A stretch of DNA of 64,000 nucleotides, taken from positions 120,703,586 to 120,767,585 of the forward strand of contig NC_134537.1 in NCBI RefSeq assembly GCF_050624435.1. The letters run 5' to 3'. This DNA is from Tenrec ecaudatus (lineage: Eukaryota > Chordata > Mammalia > Afrosoricida > Tenrecidae). A program made the position numbers and the translations under genes. Below, one piece after another: positions 23,789 through 34,639 of this stretch (the first letter of the stretch is position 1; each line of letters opens with the position of its first letter). The notes below the pieces were generated by a model, which made no database searches, had not been told where the DNA came from, and was given only the letters and a program-made list of their open reading frames with translations.

Positions 23789-23968
23789 CGAGGCCTGGTG
23801 GAGTAGTGGTTGTCAATTGGTCTGCAGTCCATCTGGTCAGTAGTTTGAAACCACCAGTAGCTCCGTAAGTAAGAGACTGGGTTTTCTACTCCCATAAGCA
23901 GTTACAGTCCCAGAGAGCCCACGAGGGGTCGCTATGAATCAGCACTGACTCGATAGCAGTGAGTGTGT
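23789..23968 (+). repeat. AfroSINE copy, sense
   Basis: Head gaggcctggtggagtagtgg, middle ggtcagtagtttgaaaccac and ttttctactcccataagcag, tail gactcgatagcagtgagtg, all in order. Confidence 0.85.
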
Positions 23969-24053
23969 TAGTTAATGCGCAATTAAGCATCCCAGCTTCC
24001 ATTGTCAGCTGTGAGAGATCGTCCAGGAAGGTAAAACGTAGATATAGAAAGTG

Positions 24054-24054
<1 letters not shown>

Positions 24055-24098
<44 letters not shown>
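24055..24098. repeat. (GA)n microsatellite
   Basis: An uninterrupted GA dinucleotide run of about twenty units. The 73-codon minus-strand frame over it, with alternating Leu and Ser, is a by-product. Confidence 0.95.
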
Positions 24099-24100
<2 letters not shown>

Positions 24101-24189
24101 TGAGCATATCATAGACTAATTTACATTAGTGAAAGCAAGGGAGGTATACTGTACTTTCATGTAATGACATAATGTTTTAAGTAAAAGAT

Positions 24190-25250
24190 TAATGAACTTG
24201 ATTTGTAGATCCAGTCCTCCCTTAGGCACAGTTGGATGTCAAAGAACAGGCCATGCAAAATCAGAGTTAAAAAGGAGGCGACGCGGAGGTGGTGGACCAG
24301 GGTGTTGGACCCTCAGAACTGCTGTGCCAAAACACCATTGTGCTCCACACCTCAAGGCCCAGCCATTGGGCTGGTGTTCAGGGAAACCAAGGGCTCAGGG
24401 ACTGCTGGATAGAAGCGCATTTGACAACTCTGGGGCTTGGGCCACTGGCAGGCTGGGGCAGGAGACAGTTCGTGATGGTTGCAGCCTGTGTTCATGACCC
24501 CCACCGCCTCCCACTCTGCAGCCTCGGTCGTCTGTTGTGATCTCACAGCTAGGAAGAATCCTCCTGAAACAGTTGCTGAGCTCCTGATCTTGCGGGGGTT
24601 GAATTCCAAGACCAAGAGTCTGGAATTCCGGAAGAGGAGTTCATGAGCCCCCCATAAAATGATTATACAGTTTTTTAATCAAAGATAGAACCATCCTCAT
24701 TGAAAGGTAGAATTAAAGGGACAATAAAGGAAAGATAAAAAAGGAAGAGGAGGTCAGCAGCCCAAGTCGTAGAGGAGGGTGGGACAACCAGCTTTGGCTG
24801 CAGACCCCAGGGGCCAAATTGTCCCCAGTCCCTCCTGCTGCAGCACTCCGTCGCAGCCCCCTCCTCCTCCCTTCCTTGGGTGGGTCGCTCGGGCCACCTG
24901 CAAGTCCTTTGGAAAGGCCCCTCACACTCTGCCTCAGGTACCTCTGGCATGGAAAGCCATACAGGGGTTCTGACAGTGGGCACGGGGCAAAGCAAGAGGC
25001 CTCCCGGAAAGCTGATTGTTTCTACTTCGGGTCTGACCAGCGTGGGTGACATCCTAGGTCAAGAACTGGATGCAGAGAAGAACTGCAGGTTCATGAACAA
25101 CAAAGAGTCAGCTAGTATTTTTCTCACTGCTGTAAATACAAAAGGTTGGAGAACAAGATAGACATGAAGTGATGAGCAAGGGTATGTTGGTAAATTTACC
25201 TAAAAGATGGAGTCGGATGTTTGGACAAGGGCAGAATTTTAATGCTTGCA
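24190..25250. other. Unclassified GC-rich island
   Basis: Distinctly richer in G+C than its surroundings, with CpGs (for example ggaggcgacgcggaggtggt) and several mutually overlapping open frames on both strands up to 125 codons. I recognise no protein domain. A TTTAAT/AATAAA-containing stretch at 24660-24740 separates two GC-rich halves, which would fit an LTR or an unknown retroelement. It is not a CpG-island promoter that I can tie to a gene. Confidence 0.35.
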
Positions 25251-25251
25251 A

Positions 25252-25332
25252 TAAACTCACTGCCAGTGAGTCACTGCCCACTCGTGGTGGCCCAGAAGGA
25301 CAGAACTGCCACTGTGGGAGTCTGAGGTGGCT
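25252..25332 (-). repeat. AfroSINE 3' fragment, antisense
   Basis: Reads aactcactgccagtgagtca, then gaaggacagaactgccactg and gggagtctgagg. This is the antisense AfroSINE 3' half with a diverged middle. Confidence 0.68.
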
Positions 25333-25339
25333 TCTTGGC

Positions 25340-26550
25340 CTTTTGACTCGGATCACACGTAGTGTGCTTGCCATCGGCAATATTTTCTACAGATACACTT
25401 CTGGCTCCGTCTGTGTTATGCATAGTCTCCTCTGTTGAGTTCTGTGCGTTTACTTTGTACTTGTCCTGCAACATTTTGTTTGTTTTCCCATATAAGTCTT
25501 AATTAAAGTGCCTCTCTTCAAACATCTCCAACTTCAAGGGCTCCTGTGCCCGAAGCGACTCTCTTGCGCAATCCTGTGGTCTTCTTTCTAGCACGAGTAA
25601 GAGTTTAGATTACGTTCTTCAGTGTCTTATCAATTTTTCTACAGTAGATTGTGAGTTCCCTGAGCGTATCCCTTTGCTTAGCTTTTTATTAATGCATTAT
25701 AAGCAATTACAATAGATCCTCGGTTATCCTGGTTAACAACAACCTAAAGCAATAAACCATTGAGAAACAAGATGCTGGTTGAATATGATTCTTTCCATCT
25801 TCAAAACTAACTTACTGATTGATTTGGTCACCAAGAGTCATGCGCGCACTCGTTCCTTTGTGTGGCTCTTCCTGTCAGGGGCTGGGACACAAACACGAGT
25901 GCAGAGGCTCTCCTCTACGGGGCTGGGGAGTGGAGTGGGCCAGCACCCGCTTTAAACAGAGAAGGAACGTAAGAGTGCGGTGGGGAAACTAGTTCAGACA
26001 CCAGCAAGCACATATTTTAATCATGTTATTCCCAGTGGCTACCATACGGGGATGCCTCGACCGGGGACATCACAATGAAAGAATCTTATCAGAAGGGAAG
26101 CACTGAGTCTTGCATGATTTGGGCCAGATGGTGAAAGATTTTTTTAACATTGTCCTACATTCAAGAGAAAGCCACTGAAAGATTTAATAAAGGTGTGATA
26201 TACTCCCTTCAACTATTACGACTTTCAGGGTGTAAAATGAGATTACATGAAATTGCTTTGAAATGGAAAATGTTAAAGAGTACCAGCATACAGAAGCACT
26301 TTGGAAGCATTTAAAGATGGTTCATTTACAGTACTGAGTATTTTTCATTCCTACTTACCTTACTTGTCTTATATCTCTGGTGGTAATTGTACTTTTATTT
26401 AGTTTAAAGGGATGGGCATAAACTAAAATTTCTCAGCAAGAATCACTTTTTTTCATCTGTGTCCAACAAAGGATAAATCTTTAGATAGCAGAGGAAAAAC
26501 ATTTAGGTAAGACACTACCCCAGATCGAGTAGAGAGATTTTCAGTTAGTG
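25340..26550. other. Unclassified spacer
   Basis: No gene or classifiable repeat seen. Confidence 0.35.
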
Positions 26551-26556
26551 AGGTAG

Positions 26557-26736
26557 TGGGCGCCCGGCTGGTGTAATGGGGTCACAAACTGGGCTGCTAT
26601 TCACAAGAGTAACAGTGTGAAACCATCAGCTGCTCATGGGAGAAAGATGAAGCTTTCTACTTCCATAAAGGTTCACGGCCACTGGGGAAATTCTCCCCTA
26701 TCCTATGGGGTCCATATGGCAGTGGATGGGGTTTGT
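26557..26736 (+). repeat. AfroSINE copy, sense
   Basis: Contains cgcccggctggtgtaatggg, agctgctcatgggagaaaga, aagctttctacttccataaa and a degraded tail ending ggcagtggatggggtttg. Confidence 0.82.
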
Positions 26737-27184
26737 GTTGGAAGGTGTGTGTATGTGTCTGTGTTGGGGGCGGGGTGTAGGTGGGATTTAAAATGCAAAG
26801 CAAGATTATTTGACCAGGAAACAGAGGGTTTTTACTAGTCCGTTCTTCAGGGTGATCCGGTCCTATTCCCTCCAGTTCTCAGGGCCCGGCCACCTACAAG
26901 ACTGGGAGAGAACCACACCTCTCTAACTTAGTTACCACCCTCCCGTTCCCTAGAAAAGCCACTTTCCTAGGTGTGTGCTTCATCTATGCCATGCAGTCGT
27001 TCTTCTTAAAAAAATCATACTGCTAGTGTTTAAAACAAAATAAAAAATGTCGAAAATTTTTTTGAGATTCTTTAATTTAAAAAAATTGGCCTCATGCTTT
27101 CTGAATTATTCACCAACGTTAAACAAACAGAAGTGTCAGGTTTTAAACAATAATCTGTAAAATACTAGTTCACCTATTGTCACT

Positions 27185-27605
27185 GCAGGGCAGCATTCCA
27201 TTTTATGAATGTGCCACAAGATATTATTTTTCTCACTTGTCCAAGACACTTAAGTTATTTTTTCCAGCATTTTGTAACTACAAATAATGCCTCAATATGT
27301 TTTTATTCATGCCTGTTTGCACAGAAATTACTTGCTTGAAAGTAAATAATCTTCAAATTTCCTTAATGTACTATCTGCCTCTTGTGGCTTTGTCAAGATC
27401 TTCTCCCACCAAGAATGTTTAAGAGAGTGCATTTCTCTGGATCATTGCCAGCACATGGCCTTATAGTGCTATTGATATTTCTCATATTGTTTTAGAGATT
27501 GAATGTATTTGTATGTTTATCAGACAATTGGGTTTCCTCTTTTGTGAAATACATATCATCCTGTATGCATTAAAATTCTGTCTTGGAACTGATTTGCGGT
27601 TTCAC
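27185..27605 (-). mobile_element. Old L1 (L1M-type) 3' region, antisense
   Basis: Shows the antisense 3' landmarks of old mammalian L1: ttccattttatgaatgtgcc, a cagcattttgtaactacaaa block, then gaatgtttaagagagtgc and ggatcattgccagcacatgg. It is highly diverged and lacks reading frames. Confidence 0.6.
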
Positions 27606-27650
27606 CTTTAGCAAATTATTGTTTTACCCTCTCTATAAAATAGCAATGAA

Positions 27651-27857
27651 AGGAGCCTGGGTGTATAGTGAATTATGTGTAAGGCTGCTAACCATAAGGT
27701 CAGCCATTTGAAGCCACCAGCCATTCCAAGGGAGAAAGACGAAGCTTTCTATTCCCTTAAAGATGTGTCATCTTGGACATCTTCGAGGGCAGTTCTACTC
27801 TGTCCCATTGGGTCACTATGAATCAGCATCAACTTGGGGGTAATGAGTTTTTGAGTG
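27651..27857 (+). repeat. AfroSINE copy, sense
   Basis: Head aggagcctgggtgtatagtg, then aaggtcagccatttgaagcc, gacgaagctttctattccct and tctgtcccattgggtcacta are in the normal order. Confidence 0.85.
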
Positions 27858-27979
27858 CTAAAACAGCAATAATACTATTAGTTTACTGGAATATAAAGAT
27901 CCAATGACTATATAAAGCTTTTGAAATAATGTTTGTCATATTACACACAATATATCAATTTAAACTGTGTTAGACCAAG

Positions 27980-28393
27980 TGTGTTAGACTGGGTTGACTA
28001 GAGAAACAAATCCAGGGACAGTCATAGGTATAAGAAAGAGCTTTATATCAAAGAGTAATTGTGTTTTAAGAAAACATCCCAACCCAGTCCAGATTAAGTC
28101 TATAAATCCAATATTAGCCTGTCAGTCCCATATGAGTCCATAGATCCTTCTCCAGACTCAGACAGTCACATACAATGATGCAAAATGCAGGAAGATCAGA
28201 GGCCCATGGGTACACAGTCTTGCTGATCCAATGTCAGTGAAAGCATAGGTTGAGAAAGAGAGGATGTTCCCAGAATCCTCATGAGAAGGCCATGCCCACA
28301 AGGAGGCATCATTAGGCTGTGTCCTGATTGACAGGCTAGACTCCACCCCTACACTCATCTATCAAGTTGACATGAAATTATGTAACTACCACA
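27980..28393 (-). mobile_element. LTR-like interspersed repeat, antisense
   Basis: Opens TGTGTTAGACTGGGTTGAC, contains gactagagaaacaaatccag and gattgacaggctagactcca, and ends gtaactaccaca. The five bases outside each end are ccaag and ccatg. A TG...CA element with a near 5-bp duplication fits an LTR better than a SINE. The family is the same as at 3041 and 21988. Confidence 0.66.
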
Positions 28394-28689
28394 CCATGTT
28401 AGGTCCCAACCATTTCTGTATGTTTTCTACATATCTTTCTATGTGTTATGCATACCTTTTCCATCTTTGTGACGATTTAAGAAAAATCTTACTCATGGTT
28501 TACTTTACTGTGAAGAATGGTCTCTTCTTTCCTACACTTCTGAATTTTTTATGAATATGTATTAAGCATAACTTGCAGAGTCAAGCACATAGTCAAGAGA
28601 TAGGCTGTATAGAATAACTTAAAAATTCCCTTCTAACCTTGTCTAGTCAGTCCCCTCTAATAATTTCTAGCTCCCAATTACAATTGATA

Positions 28690-29735
28690 AGACTTTTATC
28701 CCTATAGTTTTGCCTTTTCTACAATGTTATATCAATATGATGATATGATGATATACCATAGTATCTGCCTTCCTGAAAGTAGCATAATGCTTTGGAATGC
28801 ATTGAAATTAATGCATTTGATAATATTTGATTCTTTTCTACCTTTGAATAGAATTGCATTGCATAAATTTACTACACTTTCCTTTTTTCTATGTACCATT
28901 TGATGCCTGTTCTGATCTTTTCCCACTTTTTGTGATTATTACTAACCAAACTCAAGTCAAGTCTTGTTGAGTTAGTGACAACTCATATTAATTCTGCATG
29001 TTCTAGAGTAGAATAAAACTCTGCAGGTATTTATGTGGAGGTGTTTATATGAACGTAAGTTTTAAGTCAGTTGGGGTAAATACATAGGGTTGAGGTGTTT
29101 GGTTTTAGTTTTACATCATATCCCAAGTATATCACAAGCCCTGTCAAAGACACTGTCAAACTCTTTTCCAAAGTGGTTGTGCCATCTTGAAGCAGTGCAT
29201 GTTAGTTCCACATGCTCTATGTATTCTCCAGTGCTGGCTCTTGTCAGTTTACTTGTTAGACATTTCAATTGACAGGTAGCAGTTATCCCTCCTGGTTGAA
29301 CTTCGCTTTTCCTAAGGACTATTGATGTTGCAAGTATTTTCCTGTGCTTGACTTCTCTCTCTGCTATCAGCATATTTTCTTCTCCATTAAATAATTTCTG
29401 TTCATGTTTTAAATTGCGTTGTTTATTTTCTCACTATTGAATTTTGAAACTTAGTGTGTATTCCAAATACAAATTATTTTCATGGATATGTGTTTTACAC
29501 TCTTCCTCAGAGAATGACTCTTTAAAAATGTTTTCTTACAGTTCTTACTTGAAGAGTAAATGTTTGAAAATTGGTAAAGCTCAATGCATTGTCTTTTGTG
29601 TCCTGCTTTTTATTTTGGGTTGATTCAAGAAATCCTTGCCTAACTCACAATCATAAAGATTGTATCAGTATATTCTTCTGAAAGACTTATAGTTTTATTT
29701 CCATCCACGATGAGTTACTATCATGGGCTGTCACT
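28690..29735 (-). mobile_element. Old L1 (L1M-type) 3' and ORF2-end region, antisense
   Basis: Successive blocks follow antisense L1 order: ttttgtgattattac near 28930, then gggtaaatacatagggttga, cttttccaaagtggttgtgc, ttcaattgacaggtagcagt and tgattcaagaaatccttgcc. A short antisense AfroSINE fragment (about 28943-29025) interrupts it. No open frame remains. Confidence 0.62.
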
Positions 29736-29841
29736 TTGTCGAACTGTGTTGGCTTAGGTATTGCTGACACCTGAAAATAACAGTTGACGGTTCTGTCCTT
29801 TCTTCACCATTCTTCTCTCCACATAAGTACTTGAGCTCATA

Positions 29842-30003
29842 AAACCATCACGCAGTATGGAGAGCAAATGCTTTGAAAATGATTTAGGGCAAAGAATGTA
29901 CGGATGTGCTTTATACAATTGATGTATGTATATGTATGGATTGTGATAAGAGTTGTATGAGCCCCTAATAAAATGTTAAAAAAAAACAAACCATCACGCA
30001 GTA
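29842..30003 (+). mobile_element. 130-bp L1 3'-end stub with perfect 16-bp target duplication
   Basis: The insert (29858-29987) holds only the last part of the L1 3' end: gggcaaagaatgtacggatg, ggattgtgataagagttgta, gagcccctaataaaatg and an A tail. aaaccatcacgcagta occurs exactly at 29842-29857 and again at 29988-30003. A perfect duplication marks a comparatively recent insertion. Confidence 0.9.
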
Positions 30004-30059
30004 AATGGCAGTTATTTGTTGGGAGTTCAACCTTGAACAAATTTCCTTTCACTTTTCAT

Positions 30060-31078
30060 CTTGGCTCACTGTAGTTTCAGTTTATTAATTGTGAATGGAT
30101 TTTATTATTATGAACTGTTCATCTTTAGCTTAGTTTATTTTTAATCTTTCTCTGAAGGTCTACTTAGGCTGATATTACTATAGACTTTTTGTTCCTTGTC
30201 TGCTCTGCTTTCATGATGTATTTTTTTGCCATCCATTTACTTAAACCTATATGTTTATTTATATTTACTGTTGGTTTCTTATACATCGAATATAGTTGGG
30301 TTTTGCCTTTTTCATCTCTTCCAATGCTTTTTGGCTTTTAATTGACACATTTAGTTGTGGAATGCAATTATTGATGTGGCCAAATTTCTGCCTGCCATTT
30401 ATTTATTCTTTCCTTTTGTGTTTGATCATGGGGTTCTAGTGTTCTCTTTCTCTCCCTTTTTTTGACCTGCTTTTGGAATATATGAATATTTTAAAATTAA
30501 ATTTTGAAAATTCTATGCATTTTTCCAAGTGGCTATTCTAGGAAATAGATAGAATAAATATTATATATGATACAATGTGAATACCTTGCAAGCGTATTAC
30601 CTTTGATCACACCCTTACCTCTGATGCTTTAGTTGTTATTTGTCACATTTACAATTATGATCATCTGTACAATACTATTTTTTTTTGCTTTAAATGTTTG
30701 TGTTTTTAAATGTCCTATTTTCACACTTTTATCCTTCTGATGTATTATAGCTGATGTATGCGTCCCTCATTTTTATGTTCCTTCAGTCTGAAAAACTTCC
30801 TTTAGAATTTCCTGTCAGACAAATGTGGCAGCAATTCTTAGTTTTTAATCTGAAAAAATATTTCACTTCAAACTTTCAGGGCACTTTCCCTACATTCTGA
30901 ATTTTTGGTTGACACATTTACTTTATTTCACTTTTCCTTTCAGCATTTTAAATATGCTATTTCATTTTTTTCCTGATTTCTATGAGATCAAATCCTGAGG
31001 TCACTAAAATCTTGATTTGAAACGTGTCATTTTCCTCTGGAAGCTTTCTCAACTTTTTCCAGTAGTGTATATGATGTA
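30060..31078 (-). mobile_element. Old L1-like segment, antisense
   Basis: AT-rich sequence whose order of blocks (ggttgacacatttactttat, tttcctttcagcattttaaa, tatgctatttcatttttttc) follows the antisense internal part of old mammalian L1s. It probably belongs with the L1 at 28690-29735. Divergence is high. Confidence 0.5.
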
Positions 31079-31649
31079 CTTAATCACCTCTGTGTGTGTA
31101 ATAGGAGGCTTTGTCTACTTTGGTGGACCATCATTCTAATGTGACCTAACAATGTAATCAACTCCATAATGGCATCTGATTTGAGTGGCCAATCAGTTGT
31201 AAGAATAGTAGGGTAGGATACAACAACTTGACTCAGATCATGCAAGGAAATTTAATTCTGGAATTAGTCTTATTCCAATATAGGTGGACGTTGTGGAAAT
31301 TTGCTTAATTTTGGCTATATCTGGATCTTGTATCGGGCTCATTTATGCCCAGTTCTTTGTACTTGAGCCAATTGATTATCATATTGCCTGCTGAACCTGG
31401 GAGTCATCAGTGGCCTGCCATGTAATCAGCCATCTGGCATGTTGACCTTGGATTCATGTACCTCTACAGCCAAAAATCTGGCTTGCTGACCCTGGACTCA
31501 TTCACCTCTGCAGCCACAAGCCTGTCATCTTCCTGCTGATCTTGAGTTCATTGTCCACAGTTAGATGAATCAGGAAAAGCCTGTGGCTTGGACTCTGACT
31601 TACTTGATTCTACAACTGTGTGAACCCATTTTCTTGTTAAACATTAATG

Positions 31650-31650
<1 letters not shown>

Positions 31651-31710
<60 letters not shown>

Positions 31711-31733
31711 GAATCTATATATCTATCTATCTA
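31651..31733. repeat. (CTAT)n microsatellite
   Basis: About twenty units of a CTAT/ATCT tetranucleotide, with one interruption (gaatctatatat) near 31711. It sits where related LTR-like copies have their A/T-rich U5-like zone, so it probably grew from sequence inside that element. Confidence 0.95.
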
Positions 31734-31878
31734 CCATCTAGCTATACCCCTAAAGATATTTATTTTTAAAGCTATGTATTTACATTTTTTACACAATAAC
31801 TTTATTACCTTCATAGTACGCTCCATTACACTTAATAACACTTTCAAATCTGTGATTTTATTCATGGGAACATTTTTC

Positions 31879-32973
31879 TTTTTTTAAAATCATTTTACTG
31901 GGAGTTCATACATATCTTATCACAATCCATACATACATCAATTGTGTGAAGCACATCAGTACATTCATTGCCTTAAACATTCTCAAAACATTTGCTCTTC
32001 ACTTAAGCCCCTGGCATCAGCTCCTCCCTCATGAACCCTTTTAATTTATATATTATTATTATTTATAAATAATAATATATAAATTATTATTTTGTCACAT
32101 CTTACACTATCTGATGTCTCCCTTCACCCACTTTTCTGTTGTCTGTCCCCCAGAGAGGAGGTTGTATGTAGATCCCTGTAATTGGTTTCCCCTTTCTACC
32201 TCACCTTCCCTTCACCTTCCCAGTATCGCCACTCTCACCACTGGTCCTAAGGGATCATCTGCCCTGGATTTCCTGTGTTTCCAGTTCCTATCTGTACCAG
32301 GGCACATCCTCTGGTCTAGCCAGATTTGTAATGTGGAGTTGGGATCATGATAGTAGGGTGGAGTTGGGGGAACGTTTAGAAGACAGTTGTATGTTTCATC
32401 ATTGCTACACAGCACCCCTGACTGGCTCATCTCCTTCCCATAAACCTTCCATAAAGGGGTGTCCAGTTGCCTACAGATGGGTTTTGGGTCCCTACTCCAC
32501 ACTCTACCTCATTGACAATGATACGATATTTTATTCTTTGATTCCTGATACCTGATCTCTTTGACAACTTGTGATCACACAGGCTGGTGTGCTTCTTCCA
32601 TGTGGGCTTTGTTGCTTCTGAGCTAGATGGCCGCTTGTTTATCTTCAAGCCTTTAAGACCCCAGATGCTATATCTTTTGATAGTTGGGCTCCATCAGCTT
32701 TCTTCACCACACTTGCTTATTTACCCGCTTTGTCTTCAGCAATTGTGCCGGGAAGGTGAGCATCATAGAATGCCAGTTTAATAAAACAAAATATTCTTGC
32801 ATTGAGGGAATACTTGAGTGGAGGTCCAATGTCCATCTTAATACTAAACCTATACATATATGTACATAGATCTATTTCCCCATCCTCATATATAAATATA
32901 TTTATACATGTACATGCCTTTATTTAGACCTCTATAATTGCCCTTTGCCTCCTAGCTCTTTCCTCTATTTTTT
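31879..32973 (-). mobile_element. 5'-truncated L1 3' end, antisense
   Basis: Starts with the antisense A tail and signal (ttttttaaaatcattttact), then cttatcacaatccatacata, ctgttgtctgtcccccag, ggtctagccagatttgtaat, cacaggctggtgtgcttctt and gcttgtttatcttcaagcct. It is the longest copy of this L1 end in the window, about 1.1 kb. Flanking copies of the 13-bp target site mark both ends. Confidence 0.85.
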
Positions 32974-32986
32974 GGAAACATTTTTC

Positions 32987-33453
32987 TTTTCTTTTCTTTT
33001 TTTTTTCAGATGATCTATTTTATTAGAGTAGACTGATCACACACGGTCCAGGTAAACTCAAATAGCCAACCAAATATAATCAGATGTTAAAGACTGGTCT
33101 TCAAACATCATAGCCAATGGTGCCTCGTTTGCCTATAATCTCGCCAATATGAAACCACATCCACACTTCAGTGGCCACCAAACCATTCAGCAGAGCTTCC
33201 TGTGAACTATTTGAAGCGACCAGTCTGAGCACTAGGGACTACTTTTGACAGGCTCTGAATGACTGCAGGGATCTCCGCAGGGGGTGGAGGAACCAGCTCC
33301 ACCCAGGCATAGTGCCAACATGTGGGCAAGCAAGACTTCCAATATTCTCAGCACCGTTTCCCCTCCCCAGGGCCTTCGCCACCAAGCTACGGATAAACTG
33401 GGCCGTGGTTCTAGGAGAGAAAGCCCGTGGCCCGAAACGGCCGGCTGAATGTT
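32987..33453 (-). pseudogene. ATP5MG: Processed pseudogene of ATP synthase subunit g
   Basis: The minus strand reads an intronless copy of the small membrane subunit g of mitochondrial F1Fo ATP synthase. The normal start is ACG (33404-33406): TAQFIRSLVAKA. A second frame gives AWVELVPPPPAEIPAVIQS and VVPSAQTGRFK followed by a stop. A third frame gives LLNGLVATEVWMWFHIGEI and ends IIGKRGTIGYDV plus a stop at 33101-33103. The 3' untranslated region, an AATAAA (33019-33024) and an A-rich tail (32987-33006) follow. Lost start, frameshifts and a premature stop make it non-functional. The parent protein is about 103 residues, and the homologous span here is 306 bp. Confidence 0.93.
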
Positions 33454-34282
33454 GCAACCATTTTTCAAGCTCATCTATTTGGATGACTGACAGCACCTTC
33501 TTTGGTTTTTTCCTCACCTCTTCTACATCGTCAAATTGCCGTTCTTTCATGTCCCTTTTCATTAATGGAAACAAAAAGAAGTTGCATGAAGTGAGGTCAG
33601 GCGAGTCAGGTGCATTGGGCAAAAGCTGGTGCACTGACATTGCTGCATGAGTATGCGCACTGTGTTGGTGGCAAAACCAGTCCCTAGCCTGTCACACACT
33701 GTTACATAACCTTTTCAGACCTCTAATAGAAAAGCTTGATTAACACTCTGACCTGGTGGAACAAACTCCAAACGCACTATGAGTAGACATTTTGATCCCT
33801 TTGGGAAGTTGACGGATGTCCAGAACGAGGTTTGTCATCAATTGACATTTCTCCTTTTTTGAAACGAGAAAACTACTCATAGACTTGAGTTTTTCCCATA
33901 ATGCTGTATTCAACATCACAAGGGTTTCTGTGGCATTTTTCCTGAGCAGGAAACAAAATTTCACATCTGCATACTATTCTCTTAAATTGGCCATCACACA
34001 AAACGAGGTTCAAGCAAAACTGCTTTTATGAAAAAATTCACTGTGACTAGAGAACCTTCCCAGGTGAGGTCACTGGGTACACTAACTCAAAGTGAATATG
34101 CTTACCTAGAAGGAAAATTGCGCGCTATGAAAGCTCTACCCAGTGGCATTTCCCCCCATTTTTATGGGGGATACCCCATGTGTGTATATGTGTGTGTACT
34201 CATGAGCATTTACTCATACTTTATTATGTATGTACACAGACTTCATGGCTTTGTTTCTCTAGAGAACCCGTCTAAGTTTGTG

Positions 34283-34639
34283 AGTGTGCATGTGTGTGCA
34301 GATTTATCTTGATGCTGCTAGTTTTTAATAAGCTTCTTAAATCTGTAATTTATTATTTTCTCCAAAATGAAACATTTTCATATTTTTCCAGCTCCTTTGT
34401 CACATTAGTTTTTGGCCCACCATTTTCGGATGTTCTGTTTTGTATTCTGAACTGTAGGTTTGATATATTATATTGAATCTCTCAGTTAACTAACTCTTGT
34501 TTTATTTTTCTCATAAAGTTAATATTTACATATATATTTTTATTTCAGAAAGTGTTTAGTTCCCGAGTTGCCATTTTAAATCGTTTTTATTTCCTTTGCT
34601 GAGTTTTGTTTAGTATTTGCCATTGCTGTACTGTGGGAA
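34283..34639. other. Unclassified AT-rich spacer
   Basis: T-rich sequence between the LTR-like end and the inverted L1. It may be further L1 but I cannot place it. Confidence 0.3.

Larger units (their letters stand above)
31866..33466. repeat. Three copies of one 13-bp target site
   Basis: gggaacatttttc (31866-31878), ggaaacatttttc (32974-32986) and gcaaccatttttc (33454-33466) bound two adjacent retro-insertions, the L1 end and the ATP5MG pseudogene. Two target-primed insertions at the same mariner site explain three copies. Confidence 0.8.
31747..34171 (-). mobile_element. Mariner-like DNA transposon, internally deleted and interrupted
   Basis: The minus strand reads a broken mariner transposase. 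The N-terminal end (near 33996-33870) gives KFCFLLRKNATETLVMLNTA with a stop at codon 7. The linker motif DDKPRSGHPSTSQRDQ is near 33800-33860. After a deletion of most of the first catalytic half, a diverged EFVPPGQSVNQ block near 33760 leads to SPDLTSCNFFLFP near 33570-33600. The C terminus HRFESVIKCNGAYYEGNK is at 31810-31865, beyond the insertions. In SPDLTSCNFFLFP the third catalytic Asp is Asn. TA dinucleotides flank both ends (31745-31746, 34172-34173). Own length is about 840 bp against about 1.3 kb for full mariners. Confidence 0.85.
31091..34282 (+). mobile_element. LTR-like element interrupted by a mariner
   Basis: The left part (31091-31744) starts tgtgtgtaataggagg and runs to an expanded CTAT tract. 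The right part (34174-34282) ends with ggctttgtttctctagagaa followed by cccgtctaa, the recognisable terminus of this LTR-like family. Everything between 31747 and 34171 is inserted mariner and its own passengers. The LTR-like copy is thus the oldest layer of the stack. Confidence 0.65.

Noticed and set aside
31651..31733. Regularly repeated short units that could suggest an array
   Set aside because: They are a plain tetranucleotide microsatellite with no spacers, and the host is a mammal, so a CRISPR array is excluded.
33312..33650. 112-codon plus-strand frame
   Set aside because: It is the reverse of the ATP5MG pseudogene and the mariner transposase, which explain the sequence on the minus strand.
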